Made by a program: the position numbers and the translations under genes. Shown one piece after another: positions 1 to 8,110 of a DNA stretch of 64,000 bases (positions are counted from its first letter, which is position 1; each line of letters begins with the position of its first letter). Under the pieces are notes generated by a model, which searched no databases, had not been told where the DNA came from, and saw nothing but the letters and a program-made list of their open reading frames with translations. Source of the stretch: Desulfoscipio sp. XC116. GTDB lineage: Bacteria > Bacillota > Desulfotomaculia > Desulfotomaculales > Desulfallaceae. The stretch is taken from the NCBI RefSeq assembly GCF_039851975.1, contig NZ_CP156660.1, forward strand, positions 2,795,035 through 2,859,034. The letters are read 5' to 3'.

Positions 1-259
1 CCAGTTCATCATCCAGAGCCATTTCCTTTTCAAAATTTTTAAATATCTGCACACCGAGTTTGGACATTTGAATATTCCCCGGAATACTGAATGTTTGCCG
101 AAATCCTCCGTAACAGCGTGGAGTAGAGGAATATTCATACATACGATCTTTTTCAAAAACAACTACGCTTCCCGTATATCCGTCTTTGCGTAAGTTGTAG
201 GCTAAACTTGATGCCATGATCCCGCCACCAACAATAATCAAATCATATTTTTTAATCAT
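1..259 (-). CDS. FAD-dependent oxidoreductase, N-terminal part (runs off window)
   Basis: The gene reads leftwards off the window, so only the first 86 or so residues are visible. They begin with a beta strand and a dinucleotide-binding loop, DLIIVGGGIMASSLAYNL (residues 5-22), followed by an acidic strand end (VVVFEKD). This is the usual FAD-binding Rossmann start of the DAO/glycine-oxidase-like family. The ATG is preceded by GGGAGG at 7 nt. Two GntR-type operators lie just upstream, so a small-molecule-responsive repressor may control it. The substrate cannot be inferred from this fragment. Confidence 0.75.
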   Translation of the reverse strand, partial: MIKKYDLIIVGGGIMASSLAYNLRKDGYTGSVVVFEKDRMYEYSSTPRCYGGFRQTFSIPGNIQMSKLGVQIFKNFEKEMALDDEL

Positions 260-306
260 AACAACCTCCCCGCATAATTTAAAGGAACAAAGATAATAGC
301 TTTTAA

Positions 307-362
307 TTGGTCCAACCAACGTAATCCAATGTTTCGAAAAAAAATATATATTGGTCAGACCA
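307..362. promoter_or_regulatory. Two GntR/FadR-like operator dyads
   Basis: Two inverted repeats lie 50-100 nt upstream of the FAD oxidoreductase start: TTGGTCCAACCAA at 307-319 and TGGTCAGACCA at 352-362. The second matches the FadR-subfamily GntR half-site pattern TGGTC-N-GACCA. No GntR gene is visible in the window, so the regulator would be left of position 1 or elsewhere. The stretch 260-593 holds no gene otherwise. Confidence 0.5.
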
Positions 363-484
363 TTTAAGACAAAATTCCACCCCAAATTTAATTTCCCTGC
401 CTAACTCAAAAATTTTTTCGTTAAAATGTATTTTTCAAGGCTATAGTTGCAGCAGCTCCACATATCACATGCCCGACATTAATA

Positions 485-520
485 AGAACCCCTCGGTAAT
501 TTAGACTTACGAGGGGTTCT
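485..520 (-). terminator. Hairpin terminator downstream of the ligD-like gene
   Basis: AGAACCCCTCG (485-495) and CGAGGGGTTCT (510-520) form a perfect 11-bp stem with a 14-nt loop. On the minus strand it follows the stop of the LigD-like gene by about 70 nt and runs into a T-rich tract, as expected for a rho-independent terminator. Confidence 0.65.
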
Positions 521-593
521 CAATATAAAATCCTATCTATTTGAGAGCGTTTACTATTATGGTAACGGCCTCAATTCTCACCCAATATAATGT

Positions 594-1568
594 TCATTTA
601 AGCTGCTGATAATTCCGGAAAAAATCCTGCCAGGGATCATCGCCGTTGATCCTCCGGAGCGCCTCCGCCATATTGACGCCGCCGGGAGCTACCATGTCCA
701 GTTCCTTCCAAGAGATGGGCATGGATACCCCGGCCCCTTTTCTCGCCCTTAGGGAATAAGGGGCAATGCTGGTAGCGCCTCTGCCGTTGCGAATCCAGTC
801 GATGAATATCTTGTTGCTGCGCTTGGCCTTTCGGACATTGCTTGTATAGCGGTCAGGCCATTTCCGCTCCATCACCCGGGCAATGCGCCTGGCAAAATCA
901 TAGAACACATCCCAAGAAACGGCAGGTTTCAAAGGTACGACCACATGGTAGCCTTTACCACCGCTGGTCTTGAGATACGAGTTCAGGGAAAGTTCGTCCA
1001 GTACATTTTTCATATCCCGCACTCCCTGACGTACTCTGATCAGATCCATTCCCTCATCCGGGTCCAGATCAAATACCATCAAATCGGGCTTTTCCAGCTC
1101 GTCCACACGACTTCCCCAGGTATGAAATTCCAGGGTGCCCATTTGCGCTTCGTATATGAGCCCCAACGGGTTATCAATATAGAAGTAATCTTCCGTTTCT
1201 CCTGCACTGGAGGAAACAGAGGTGATAACGATTCCCCGGCTGCCCGGACCGGGATGCTTCTTATAGAAGCAAGCCTGTGCTATGCCCTTGGGACAGCGGA
1301 CAATGCTGAGGATTCTGTGGCTTACATAGGGCAGCATGCGCTCCGCAACCTCGGTGTAATACCGGATCACATCCCCTTTGGTGATTTCCGGGTCGGTAAA
1401 GATCACCTTGTCCGGATTGGTAATCTTAATTCCCTCGATCATGATACTGTTGGCGTTTGCTTCCACGGCACTCTCCGCTTCCCCTGCTTCAATTTCCGTC
1501 ATGGTGCGTCCGGTTCCGATACTGGTGGTAAGTGTAGAAATCCCCTCGCCGGCTTTGAGGGTACGCAT
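594..1568 (-). CDS. ligD: LigD-type primase-polymerase domain protein (NHEJ)
   Basis: The product is an archaeo-eukaryotic-primase-like polymerase domain of the LigD family, which fills and extends ends in bacterial non-homologous end joining with Ku. Visible motifs are the metal-binding DLDPDEG (167-173), SGGKGYH (202-208) and the KIFIDWIRNGRG block with APYSLRAR near 255-275. The first 43 residues, including SIGTGRTMTEIEAG, look like the linker that joins a phosphoesterase or ligase domain to the polymerase in fused LigD proteins. Just upstream lies a frameshifted piece of a phosphoesterase-like domain, so this is probably the surviving 3' part of a longer gene. The family core would start near residue 43 (MIEGIKITN). 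No ku gene is visible here. Confidence 0.85.
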   Translation of the reverse strand: MRTLKAGEGISTLTTSIGTGRTMTEIEAGEAESAVEANANSIMIEGIKITNPDKVIFTDPEITKGDVIRYYTEVAERMLPYVSHRILSIVRCPKGIAQACFYKKHPGPGSRGIVITSVSSSAGETEDYFYIDNPLGLIYEAQMGTLEFHTWGSRVDELEKPDLMVFDLDPDEGMDLIRVRQGVRDMKNVLDELSLNSYLKTSGGKGYHVVVPLKPAVSWDVFYDFARRIARVMERKWPDRYTSNVRKAKRSNKIFIDWIRNGRGATSIAPYSLRARKGAGVSMPISWKELDMVAPGGVNMAEALRRINGDDPWQDFFRNYQQLK

Positions 1569-1646
1569 CCTTTTCTTTCAATAAAAGCCGGTTGTTTTTG
1601 GTCTCCACCCGCTCTCCAAGCGCACCAGAGTCCACTTTCCCTTAAG
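1569..1646 (-). pseudogene. Decayed end of a LigD 3'-phosphoesterase domain
   Basis: Directly upstream of the polymerase ORF the minus strand encodes LKGKWTLVRL in the same frame. It then encodes GERVETKNNRLLLKEKDAY in another frame, before the linker resumes in the first frame. Together these match the C-terminal strands of the LigD phosphoesterase domain (pattern KGxWxLVRL...KNxWLLxKxKD). An in-frame TGA and two compensating shifts interrupt it. Nothing recognisable continues upstream of about 1650. Confidence 0.55.
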
Positions 1647-1839
1647 CCAGCCTTCGTCCTTTCAATTATTGTTTCCAATTGAATGAAAAAAATCCGCCGG
1701 CAGTCGAATACCCTTCCATGCTCATACCGGCAAGCTTAAGCCCCGGCATTTCACTGCAGAAATCGACATTGTTTTTAATATTATTTTGCAGGGAATGTCA
1801 CAACTCACCAAGAAATATGTAATCCCGAGGTGATACGCA

Positions 1840-2007
1840 ATGTCTCGGGAGGAAATAGTCTTAGAGATAGTACGTCTGCGTGCCAAGATGCATGACCTGG
1901 TAAACGTAGGCGCTGATTATGCAAAATTGCTTAAAGCCAGCCAGGAGTTGGACAACTATATAGTCATGTACCACAGGGCTACCGAAGAAATGGCCTATGG
2001 CGTTTGA
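1840..2007 (+). CDS. Spo0E-like aspartyl-phosphate phosphatase
   Basis: A 55-residue protein, too short for most ORF callers. It has the Spo0E family signature SQELD at residues 34-38, preceded by a helix rich in Arg, Lys and Leu and followed by NYIVMYHRA. Spo0E proteins are short helical hairpins that dephosphorylate Spo0A~P and so delay sporulation. The length fits the family. The ATG follows CCGAGGTGATACGC, a reasonable ribosome site. It stands alone between genes on the other strand. It is the clearest sign in the window that the host is, or recently was, an endospore former. Confidence 0.8.
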   Translation: MSREEIVLEIVRLRAKMHDLVNVGADYAKLLKASQELDNYIVMYHRATEEMAYGV

Positions 2008-2155
2008 GTATAAATCCCTCATCTGCTTAAATTAATATTTTCAACTTTCTGCCGGTGTCGCGTTGGCGGTATGGATGTCTAAAGAGAGAATAAATTGGAT
2101 AAGGATGTGAGTTATACTAACGTATCAGACCACCTCCTTGACATATCCTTAACTC

Positions 2156-3352
2156 CTATCTTTCACAAATACCGAATGCTTGCGGCAACAATGCGATAAT
2201 GTCTTCCGCCTGCACCTTGCCAAAATACTTTATATAAATGATTTCATTTCCGGACGAAGCAAAGATTTCTTTCCTGATCCCGATCTGCGCTACTATTAGC
2301 TTGTCAAAATGCGTGCTATTCAGCTCTTGGACCTTCAATTCCGGGTCTAGATATTCAACATGCCGTTCCATAAGATTGTAAATCAAACTGTCGGCCATAG
2401 ATGAGAAAAGCAACTTATAATAATTCGTTTCAATGCTTGGAGAATAAGATCCGCTCTTGTCATCCCACATCTCGTTCCGGACAATGCCATGCTCGCTTAT
2501 CAGGTACTTAACGGGCGCAAGAGGCGACCAAGCATAGCTGACATAATTTCCCCATTCAATACCTCGGATGTTTAACCATTCCTCGCGCTCCAGCCCGGAG
2601 TTTTTTTCAATTTCCGCAAGCCGCACCACAGGAAGCTTAACCGATGCTTCCGGCAGGGTATATGATTTGCTCTGAGCAATTTCTACAAGCGGTATGCAGG
2701 CGGTTATAAGAGCGATAACAAGGAAGAAGGCGCTTATAGCGCCATTAATCAAACGTGGCTTTAGCCAATTTTCCTGATGGTTGATTGGCCTCCCCTCTAA
2801 AAGAGAGTTTTTAAGCCTGCGTAAAACTACGAAATTTCGTATAACAATATAAAAAACATAAATCTCAACGAACATAAGCAGCGGACGCTGAAACCATGAT
2901 GCCTCCATCAGCGCAAGTATTGGCGTACGCTCAAGAAAGAACATCGGTAACATCATCCCTAGAAAGAGCATCATAAATAGGGATAATGCAATTACCTGAT
3001 TTCTCAGTCGCCTATTTAATGCCACCAAGGTATAACTTTGTTCCATTGGATCGGTATGAAGCTCCGGATAATTCGCTTCTTCCGGCGATGAGAAGATATA
3101 GAGTTCTTTTAAACCGGTGACAAGCTGCCAACCGGATTCTTTGTATATTTCAAGCTGTTTTTCTGTCGGCGCAGGGCTTATAATGTCCATTCTATACTTT
3201 GTCTTTTGGGGCTCCCCCTTCTCAAAGACAGCGAAATGAAGCCCTACTTTCCGCAGATGCAGTCCCATCTTAGCCATATCGGAAAACCACGATTCGCTTC
3301 TGCCCAGATTCCAGATATCATCCGGTATAAATTTCCTAACTGTTTTACTCAT
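2156..3352 (-). CDS. DUF2812 domain membrane protein
   Basis: The N-terminal half (MSKTVRKFIPDD onward, about 110 residues) is a DUF2812 domain: an FWD-like start, LHLRKVGLHFAVFEKGEP and KTKYRMDI strand, then a YIFSS segment. Three hydrophobic helices follow (around NQVIALSLFMMLFLGMM, LLMFVEIYVFYIVIR and AISAFFLVIALITACI), then a soluble C-terminal domain of about 170 residues. I chose the ATG at 3352 because AAAGGGG lies 7 nt before it and the family starts there; an ATG 63 nt further upstream has no such site. In Firmicutes DUF2812 genes usually sit beside a PadR regulator, but none is seen here. Function is unknown. Confidence 0.75.
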   Translation of the reverse strand: MSKTVRKFIPDDIWNLGRSESWFSDMAKMGLHLRKVGLHFAVFEKGEPQKTKYRMDIISPAPTEKQLEIYKESGWQLVTGLKELYIFSSPEEANYPELHTDPMEQSYTLVALNRRLRNQVIALSLFMMLFLGMMLPMFFLERTPILALMEASWFQRPLLMFVEIYVFYIVIRNFVVLRRLKNSLLEGRPINHQENWLKPRLINGAISAFFLVIALITACIPLVEIAQSKSYTLPEASVKLPVVRLAEIEKNSGLEREEWLNIRGIEWGNYVSYAWSPLAPVKYLISEHGIVRNEMWDDKSGSYSPSIETNYYKLLFSSMADSLIYNLMERHVEYLDPELKVQELNSTHFDKLIVAQIGIRKEIFASSGNEIIYIKYFGKVQAEDIIALLPQAFGICER

Positions 3353-3598
3353 TGTTTTTTCCCCTTTAAATCCGGCACCGTCTTTACCGGGATTAGCAAA
3401 GCCTGCTTCCGGCAAGATACATAGATATTAAGCGTTATAGCGGTTTTCCCCGCCGGATAGAAACAAACCATTATTCTCTGCCATTGGACCTACAGTATGT
3501 CAAGACCCTAGCGTGAATTTCTCGGTTATCAGCTGCAATAAACCTTGTATCCCCAAGCGCATCAAGACATTCAGCTCATAATAAAGCGGAGACAGCAA

Positions 3599-4363
3599 TC
3601 AAAGAAGCACTTGCACCTTATCCGCTGCTATCTTCTCGAATTTTTTACCAGAAAGAATTTCGTTTGTAACAAACTTGCCATCAAAGAAAAGGCTGTACGA
3701 TGTGAACGGAGCCGGTGCATTTTGTGCTTGTTCCGTTGTTTTAAAGAGAATTGACTTGAAAGGAATACCTTTAGATTTCGCTAAATCCTCTATCAAAGGA
3801 ACATACTTCGCTGTATACGGACATTGATGGGCATAGTAAAGCACAAACCCTTTGTCTTCGATATGCAAATTTTTCACCTGCGCTTTGAAGCTTGGTCTTG
3901 GGGCATCCGCATCAAACGGCAGATAAAGCAGTTCGTAATAAGGCTCAGCAGTGTCGGCAACAAGAAACCCTTTATAGCGCAGGTATTTAGGATCAGAAAG
4001 AAACGGCATTTTCTTTTTTGACGACAATATCACCAGGCCTTTTTTCCCTTTTTCTTTACTGTCTTGAATACACTCGTTAAGCAACAGATTGGAATTGCCC
4101 CGTCCTTTGAGCTGTCCAGACACCCACAGGCAGTCTATGTACATATATCCACCGGCCTCAATAGGCGACCATGCTTTTTCAGCAGGAATATATTCAATAA
4201 AGCATTTGCCCCTGACATTTCCTTTCTTGAACACAAGTCCATCGTCCAGCCTTTCCGCAAGCCATGCTTTCTTAGCAGATACCTGATAATCCTTGTTATT
4301 GGAAATTGCGCAACAAATGTGCTCCTGTTCTAAGTTTTCCTTGGTAATCGTAACCAATTCCAT
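3599..4363 (-). CDS. GNAT N-acetyltransferase with YoaP-like C-terminal domain
   Basis: About 255 residues. The first 150 carry a GNAT fold: MYIDCLWVSGQLKGRGNSN is the acetyl-CoA loop (G-x-G-R/K-G pattern), followed by the ILSSKKKMPFLSD and YLRYKGF segments. The C-terminal 90 residues (FVLYYAHQCPYTAKYVP onward, with a thioredoxin-like strand and a Cys-Pro pair) match the YoaP-associated domain that follows GNAT in many Firmicutes. The track ORF begins with GTG. I chose the adjacent ATG because GGGGAGG lies 7 nt upstream. The acceptor substrate is unknown. It is alone, with unrelated neighbours on both sides. Confidence 0.75.
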   Translation of the reverse strand: MELVTITKENLEQEHICCAISNNKDYQVSAKKAWLAERLDDGLVFKKGNVRGKCFIEYIPAEKAWSPIEAGGYMYIDCLWVSGQLKGRGNSNLLLNECIQDSKEKGKKGLVILSSKKKMPFLSDPKYLRYKGFLVADTAEPYYELLYLPFDADAPRPSFKAQVKNLHIEDKGFVLYYAHQCPYTAKYVPLIEDLAKSKGIPFKSILFKTTEQAQNAPAPFTSYSLFFDGKFVTNEILSGKKFEKIAADKVQVLL

Positions 4364-4477
4364 CACATTTCCTCCCCGTTATCTTGCTTTTGTCAGGTTT
4401 ATATTCTTAATCTTTCTCCGCATTATTAAACATCGAGCTCACAAACATACCTCGCACTTATTTTCTGGTTTCACCTT

Positions 4478-4541
4478 TTTCTTCCGCAGTTTCATTCTCC
4501 TCAGCATTTACCATCAACAGGTTCTTCATATTCTTAACACC
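4478..4541 (-). repeat. Fragment copied from the zinc-ribbon gene at 54.7 kb
   Basis: This stretch of about 60 nt is nearly identical to 54893-54955, inside the zinc-ribbon hypothetical gene (the part encoding [16 protein letters not shown]). It differs by two substitutions and a short gap that breaks the frame. It abuts the 3' end of the DUF2200 gene, marking a recombination junction. Confidence 0.6.
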
Positions 4542-4876
4542 TTTTCCATCGGCTTACCTTTTGCCAGTTCGTCCACCAACTTGTCTAGCCAGCGTATCTT
4601 CTGCATAAGCGAGTCTTCGATTTCCTCGACGCGAACTCCGCAGATTACTCCGGTGATTTTGGAAGCGTTCGGATTGATTTGAGGAGCTTCGGCAAAGAAC
4701 GTCTCAAAGTCCGCTTCTCTATTAATTTGAGACTGCAATCCCTGTTCATCATAGCCTGTCAGCCATTGAATGACGGTATCGACTTCCGCTTTCGTGCGTC
4801 CTTTGCGCAGGGCTTTTTGAATATAGAGAGGGTACACGCCGGAGATCTTCATTTTGTATACACGTTCGTTATTCAC
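4526..4876 (-). CDS. DUF2200 family protein
   Basis: A 116-residue protein that matches the DUF2200 family over its length: [23 protein letters not shown] at the start, then a helix-turn ending VIQWLTGYD, and [20 protein letters not shown] in the second half. The start is GTG at 4876, with GGAGGG 8 nt upstream inside the end of the preceding PhnB-like gene, so translation was probably coupled to it. The family is often found beside PhnB/VOC genes in Firmicutes. Its biochemical role is not known. The 3' end lies at a recombination junction but the reading frame seems complete. Confidence 0.75.
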   Translation of the reverse strand: MNNERVYKMKISGVYPLYIQKALRKGRTKAEVDTVIQWLTGYDEQGLQSQINREADFETFFAEAPQINPNASKITGVICGVRVEEIEDSLMQKIRWLDKLVDELAKGKPMEKVLRI

Positions 4877-4879
4877 GCT

Positions 4880-5148
4880 TTATCCCTCCACTTGCTGCGG
4901 CGCTTCTTCAGCGACGACATTCCAGTTCACGCCGAACTTGTCTGTTACTGCGGCGTGGAACACGCTATAGAAGGTCTCGGTCGGCGGAAGCGTCACCTCG
5001 CCGCCCACGCAAAGCGCGTCGAAAATAGCCGTCGCTTCCTTGCCCGTGGCGCCGTGACGGTTAGTTTGATGTTGTCACCATTCTTAGGCGGCGCAGCTTC
5101 ATCGGCAAACCAGACATTCGTACCGTAAATGACCATCTCGGCGTGCAT
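4880..5148 (-). pseudogene. PhnB-like VOC family protein, truncated and frameshifted
   Basis: The minus strand encodes MHAEMVIYGTNVWFADE, then after a frameshift near 5050 GATGKEATAIFDALCVGGE and FYSVFHAAVTDKFGVNWNV before a stop at 4880. This order (HAE metal ligand, GG.V..P, FG...DKFGV.W) is that of PhnB-like vicinal-oxygen-chelate proteins. The first 40 or so residues of the family are missing: the gene begins 8 nt from the end of the solute-binding protein gene. It is therefore both 5'-truncated and frameshifted. Confidence 0.7.
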
Positions 5149-5155
5149 GACCCTA

Positions 5156-6535
5156 TTATTCATTTAAGTATGTGCTCACCCTGTCCTGAATCAATTGGGC
5201 GGTCGTTTCCGCTGTCTTCTGTCCTGTAAAGAAGGCCGCGGTTTCCTCCTGAACAATCGAAATAATCTTCTGGTCCGTTCCGACGTAGGCGTTCGCTTGA
5301 CTCAGCAGGTTTTCCATATACTCGACATCCTCCTGCGTGGGGGGGTGCAGTGTTATAGATTGAGCTGGAATGCCGTCGTCCTTAATTCTCATTATCCCAC
5401 CATTTTTTTGTATAGCCTGGGTAAAATTTTGGGCAATCTGGGAAAGCACACTCTTATTAATCGGCATTCCTCCCTGAGTCATCATCTCATCAGAGACCAA
5501 AAATTTTAAAAATTCCCAGGCCAGTTCTTGATGGGCTGATTTACTGCTGATCCCATACATGGAGTCCGTGGAAAAGTACACCTTTCCGGGGGGCTTTAAA
5601 AGCTGAACACCCTCGCTGAAAATTGCCTTGGCCACTTGCAGGTCCCAAAATCCTTTAAGAGAAGTGAAATTAAAAACCAGGTTACCCCGGGAAGCCATGT
5701 CCATAATGTTGGTCTGGGCTATATCCGTATTAACCAGTTTGTGGTCAATCAGATATTTGCTCAAGTTCAGTAAATCAAGAAATTCCCGGCCGGTAAAATT
5801 GGCTGTTTTCTTCTCCGGATCGACCAGGCTGTTATAGTTTTCTTTAACCAGAGTCGCAATCAGTCTTTTTTCATCCATCCCGGCCAAGGCATATATCTCC
5901 CCGGTTCCCCCGTTTGGGTTATCGTTAATGACCTTTTCCGCCGTCTTGACAAAATCGTTCCAATCCCAGCTGCTATCGTCAATTTGCACCCGGGAATCAG
6001 CCAGCAGGGTTCTATCCGCGGCAATCATATCGATAGTGATATTAACCGGCAGCCCATATAGTTTATCTTTATATTCTAAAGCTTTAAAAATATTTTGGTA
6101 GTATTTACCGCTGTTGAAGCTTTGATCCGACTGCATCAGCCCGCCCAAGTCAACTAAAAGATGCTTATCCGCATAGGTCTGATAAGGCAGGTTGTTTAAT
6201 AAGATTATATCGCTGCCCTGTCCGGACATGAGCTGGGTATTCATAGCCGTGACATATTTTTCAATATCGCCGGGCTCCGCCGCCTTGACACCTTCGCCTT
6301 TTTCCAAAGTACTGGAGGTGTATTCTTTCACTTCCACACTAACGCCGGGATGAAGTTCCTCAAACTTTTTCACTGCCGTATCCAGGTACGTATCTTTGCT
6401 CACTACCGCAATGGTCAGGGAATCAGGATTATTATCTTCCCCGGCAGGCTGAGTATTACCGCAGCCGGCGGTAAATAGCCCCAGGCCGAGGACCAGTAGC
6501 AGGCTTAGGACAACTCCGCATTTGTTTTTGATCAT
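5156..6535 (-). CDS. ABC transporter sugar-type solute-binding lipoprotein
   Basis: About 459 residues. The N-terminus is a lipoprotein signal with lipobox LFTAGC (lipid-modified Cys at residue 25), so the mature protein is anchored outside the membrane. The body is a family 1 extracellular solute-binding fold: SLTIAVVSKDTYLDTAVKKF, FEELHPGVSVEVKEY, and NLPYQTYADKHLLVDL near residue 120. I chose the ATG at 6535 because AAGGGGTG precedes it; the codon before is TTG. It is the last gene of a minus-strand operon encoding two MalF/MalG-type permeases and a UgpC/MsmX-type ATPase. The ligand, probably an oligosaccharide or glycerol-phosphate-like compound, cannot be read from the sequence. Confidence 0.85.
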   Translation of the reverse strand: MIKNKCGVVLSLLLVLGLGLFTAGCGNTQPAGEDNNPDSLTIAVVSKDTYLDTAVKKFEELHPGVSVEVKEYTSSTLEKGEGVKAAEPGDIEKYVTAMNTQLMSGQGSDIILLNNLPYQTYADKHLLVDLGGLMQSDQSFNSGKYYQNIFKALEYKDKLYGLPVNITIDMIAADRTLLADSRVQIDDSSWDWNDFVKTAEKVINDNPNGGTGEIYALAGMDEKRLIATLVKENYNSLVDPEKKTANFTGREFLDLLNLSKYLIDHKLVNTDIAQTNIMDMASRGNLVFNFTSLKGFWDLQVAKAIFSEGVQLLKPPGKVYFSTDSMYGISSKSAHQELAWEFLKFLVSDEMMTQGGMPINKSVLSQIAQNFTQAIQKNGGIMRIKDDGIPAQSITLHPPTQEDVEYMENLLSQANAYVGTDQKIISIVQEETAAFFTGQKTAETTAQLIQDRVSTYLNE

Positions 6536-6670
6536 CAAAACACCCCTTCTCTTTGAAGCAAGTTTTTAATGCAGATGGAGATTATTTTACTCCATCTGAA
6601 TTCTAGAACTGCCAATGCATGACTTAACTGTGTGCCCGGAGGGTATTGGCGTTTGACTCCCGCCGTTAGC

Positions 6671-6743
6671 GGTCAGGGGACACACCTCTTCACCCTTCAC
6701 CCTCCGGGTACACAGCGGGCACACAGCAAGGAATGTCCCCAAT
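6671..6743. repeat. Left arm of nested inverted repeats around the ATPase gene
   Basis: GGTCAGGGGACACACCT (6671-6687) and GGAATGTCCCCAAT (6730-6743) both recur as exact reverse complements on the far side of the ATPase gene, at 8094-8110 and 8051-8064. The 340-bp spacer 6539-6881 holds no gene. It also contains a GACTACT-type short direct repeat near 6880. The GTCAGGGGAC core resembles the REP palindromes around the 22-23 kb transposase. Confidence 0.7.
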
Positions 6744-6881
6744 TATGCGGGAGACTTACGCCAAGTTAGTCAGGTGAAGTATTCAGAATTAAGGAGCCGG
6801 AATTCAGTAGGGATTTGACCCCAAAAGATTTTCTAACTTGACTGCTGTCTAATGACTCCTGAATTCTAACTTCCGGATTGA

Positions 6882-7997
6882 CTACTGACTACTGACGTTC
6901 ACCTCACTTTCTTGATCGAAAAAATGGGCCTTGGACATATTAAAGCCCACCCTGACTTCCTGTCCGGTTTCGGCGCGCAGCTCCGGACTCACCCTGACAA
7001 CCACCTCTCTGCCGGCTATCATTACATAATGGTAAGTTTCAGCCCCTCTCAATTCGGTAAACTCCAGCCTCCCGCGCAAAGCACACTCGGGATGGCGCTC
7101 CAAAAAGTCTCCGCTGCCGCAGAGATGCTCCGCTCTTATCCCCAGGACCATTTTCCGGTTCAAATACCCCTGCTCTTTTAACCTTTGTCCCCCGGCAGTG
7201 GGAACAGGCAGCAAGGCGTCGGCCAGTTTGGCAAAGACACAGCCGTTTTGCTCGATAATTAAAACTTCCAGAAAGTTCATCCCGGGACTGCCGAGAAAAC
7301 CGGCCACAAACATATTAACCGGGTGATCATAGATATATTGCGGGCTGTCAATTTGCTGGATCAGGCCATCCTTCATCACCACGATTCTGGTGCCCATGGT
7401 CATGGCTTCGGTTTGATCATGGGTTACATAGACAAAAGTTGTCTGCAGATTTTTATGGAGTTTGGCAATTTCTATTCTCATCTGGGTTCTCAACTGAGCA
7501 TCCAGGTTGGACAGAGGCTCATCCATCAGGAAAACCTTGGGTTTCCTGACAATGGCCCGTCCCAGGGCCACCCTTTGCCTTTGCCCACCGGAAAGTTCCT
7601 TGGGTTTGCGTTTCAGAAGATCTTCAAGGGCAAGAATCCTGGCCGCTTCCTGCACATTCTTCCTGATTTCAGCCTTGGGTATCTTCCTCAACTTAAGCCC
7701 AAAAGCCATATTGTCATAGACCGATAGATGGGGATAAAGAGCATAATTTTGAAAAACCATAGCGATATCCCGGTCCTTGGCGGCCACGTCATTAACCAGC
7801 CGGTCAGCAATATACAATTCACCGGATGAGATTTCCTCCAACCCGGCAATCATCCTTAAGACGGTTGTTTTGCCACACCCGGAGGGGCCTACCAGGATTA
7901 AGAATTCTTGATCCTTTATTTCCAGAGAGAAATCCCTGACTGCCGTAACCCCGCCGGGGTAGGTCTTAGATAGATTTTTCAGATATAAACTCGCCAT
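6882..7997 (-). CDS. ABC transporter ATPase, UgpC/MsmX type
   Basis: A 371-residue ATPase that energises carbohydrate ABC importers. Walker A GPSGCGKTT is at 37-45, the Q-loop VFQNYALYPH at 81-90, the signature LSGGQRQRVALGRA at 135-148, Walker B VFLMDE at 155-160, and the H-loop THDQTEAM at 192-199. A TOBE-like regulatory domain of about 130 residues completes the protein. All catalytic motifs are intact. The ATG follows AGGAGGG. It lies between the solute-binding gene and the MacB-like gene, enclosed by nested inverted repeats. In many Firmicutes such an ATPase is shared between several importers; here it is encoded with its presumed permeases. Confidence 0.9.
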   Translation of the reverse strand: MASLYLKNLSKTYPGGVTAVRDFSLEIKDQEFLILVGPSGCGKTTVLRMIAGLEEISSGELYIADRLVNDVAAKDRDIAMVFQNYALYPHLSVYDNMAFGLKLRKIPKAEIRKNVQEAARILALEDLLKRKPKELSGGQRQRVALGRAIVRKPKVFLMDEPLSNLDAQLRTQMRIEIAKLHKNLQTTFVYVTHDQTEAMTMGTRIVVMKDGLIQQIDSPQYIYDHPVNMFVAGFLGSPGMNFLEVLIIEQNGCVFAKLADALLPVPTAGGQRLKEQGYLNRKMVLGIRAEHLCGSGDFLERHPECALRGRLEFTELRGAETYHYVMIAGREVVVRVSPELRAETGQEVRVGFNMSKAHFFDQESEVNVSSQ

Positions 7998-8014
7998 CCG
8001 CCGCCCTCCTATAA

Positions 8015-8110
8015 ATTGGGACCATTCCTATTATTGGGGACATTCCCGTTATTGGGGACATTCCTGTCCACATAGAAATGCCCAAGCTTCAGCAGGTGTG
8101 TCCCCTGACC
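8015..8110. repeat. Right arm of nested inverted repeats, with an 18-bp tandem triplet
   Basis: Three 18-bp units starting at 8015, 8033 and 8051 share the pattern ATTGGGGACATTCC plus four bases; the first has one base changed. The outer copy AGGTGTGTCCCCTGACC (8094-8110) is the reverse complement of 6671-6687 and supplies the last codons (VRGHTC) and stop of the MacB-like gene, so the repeat appears to have truncated or re-ended that gene. Confidence 0.7.

Noticed and set aside
945-1682. 245-codon plus-strand ORF opposite ligD
   Set aside because: No ribosome site or recognisable motif; the minus strand carries clear LigD polymerase motifs.
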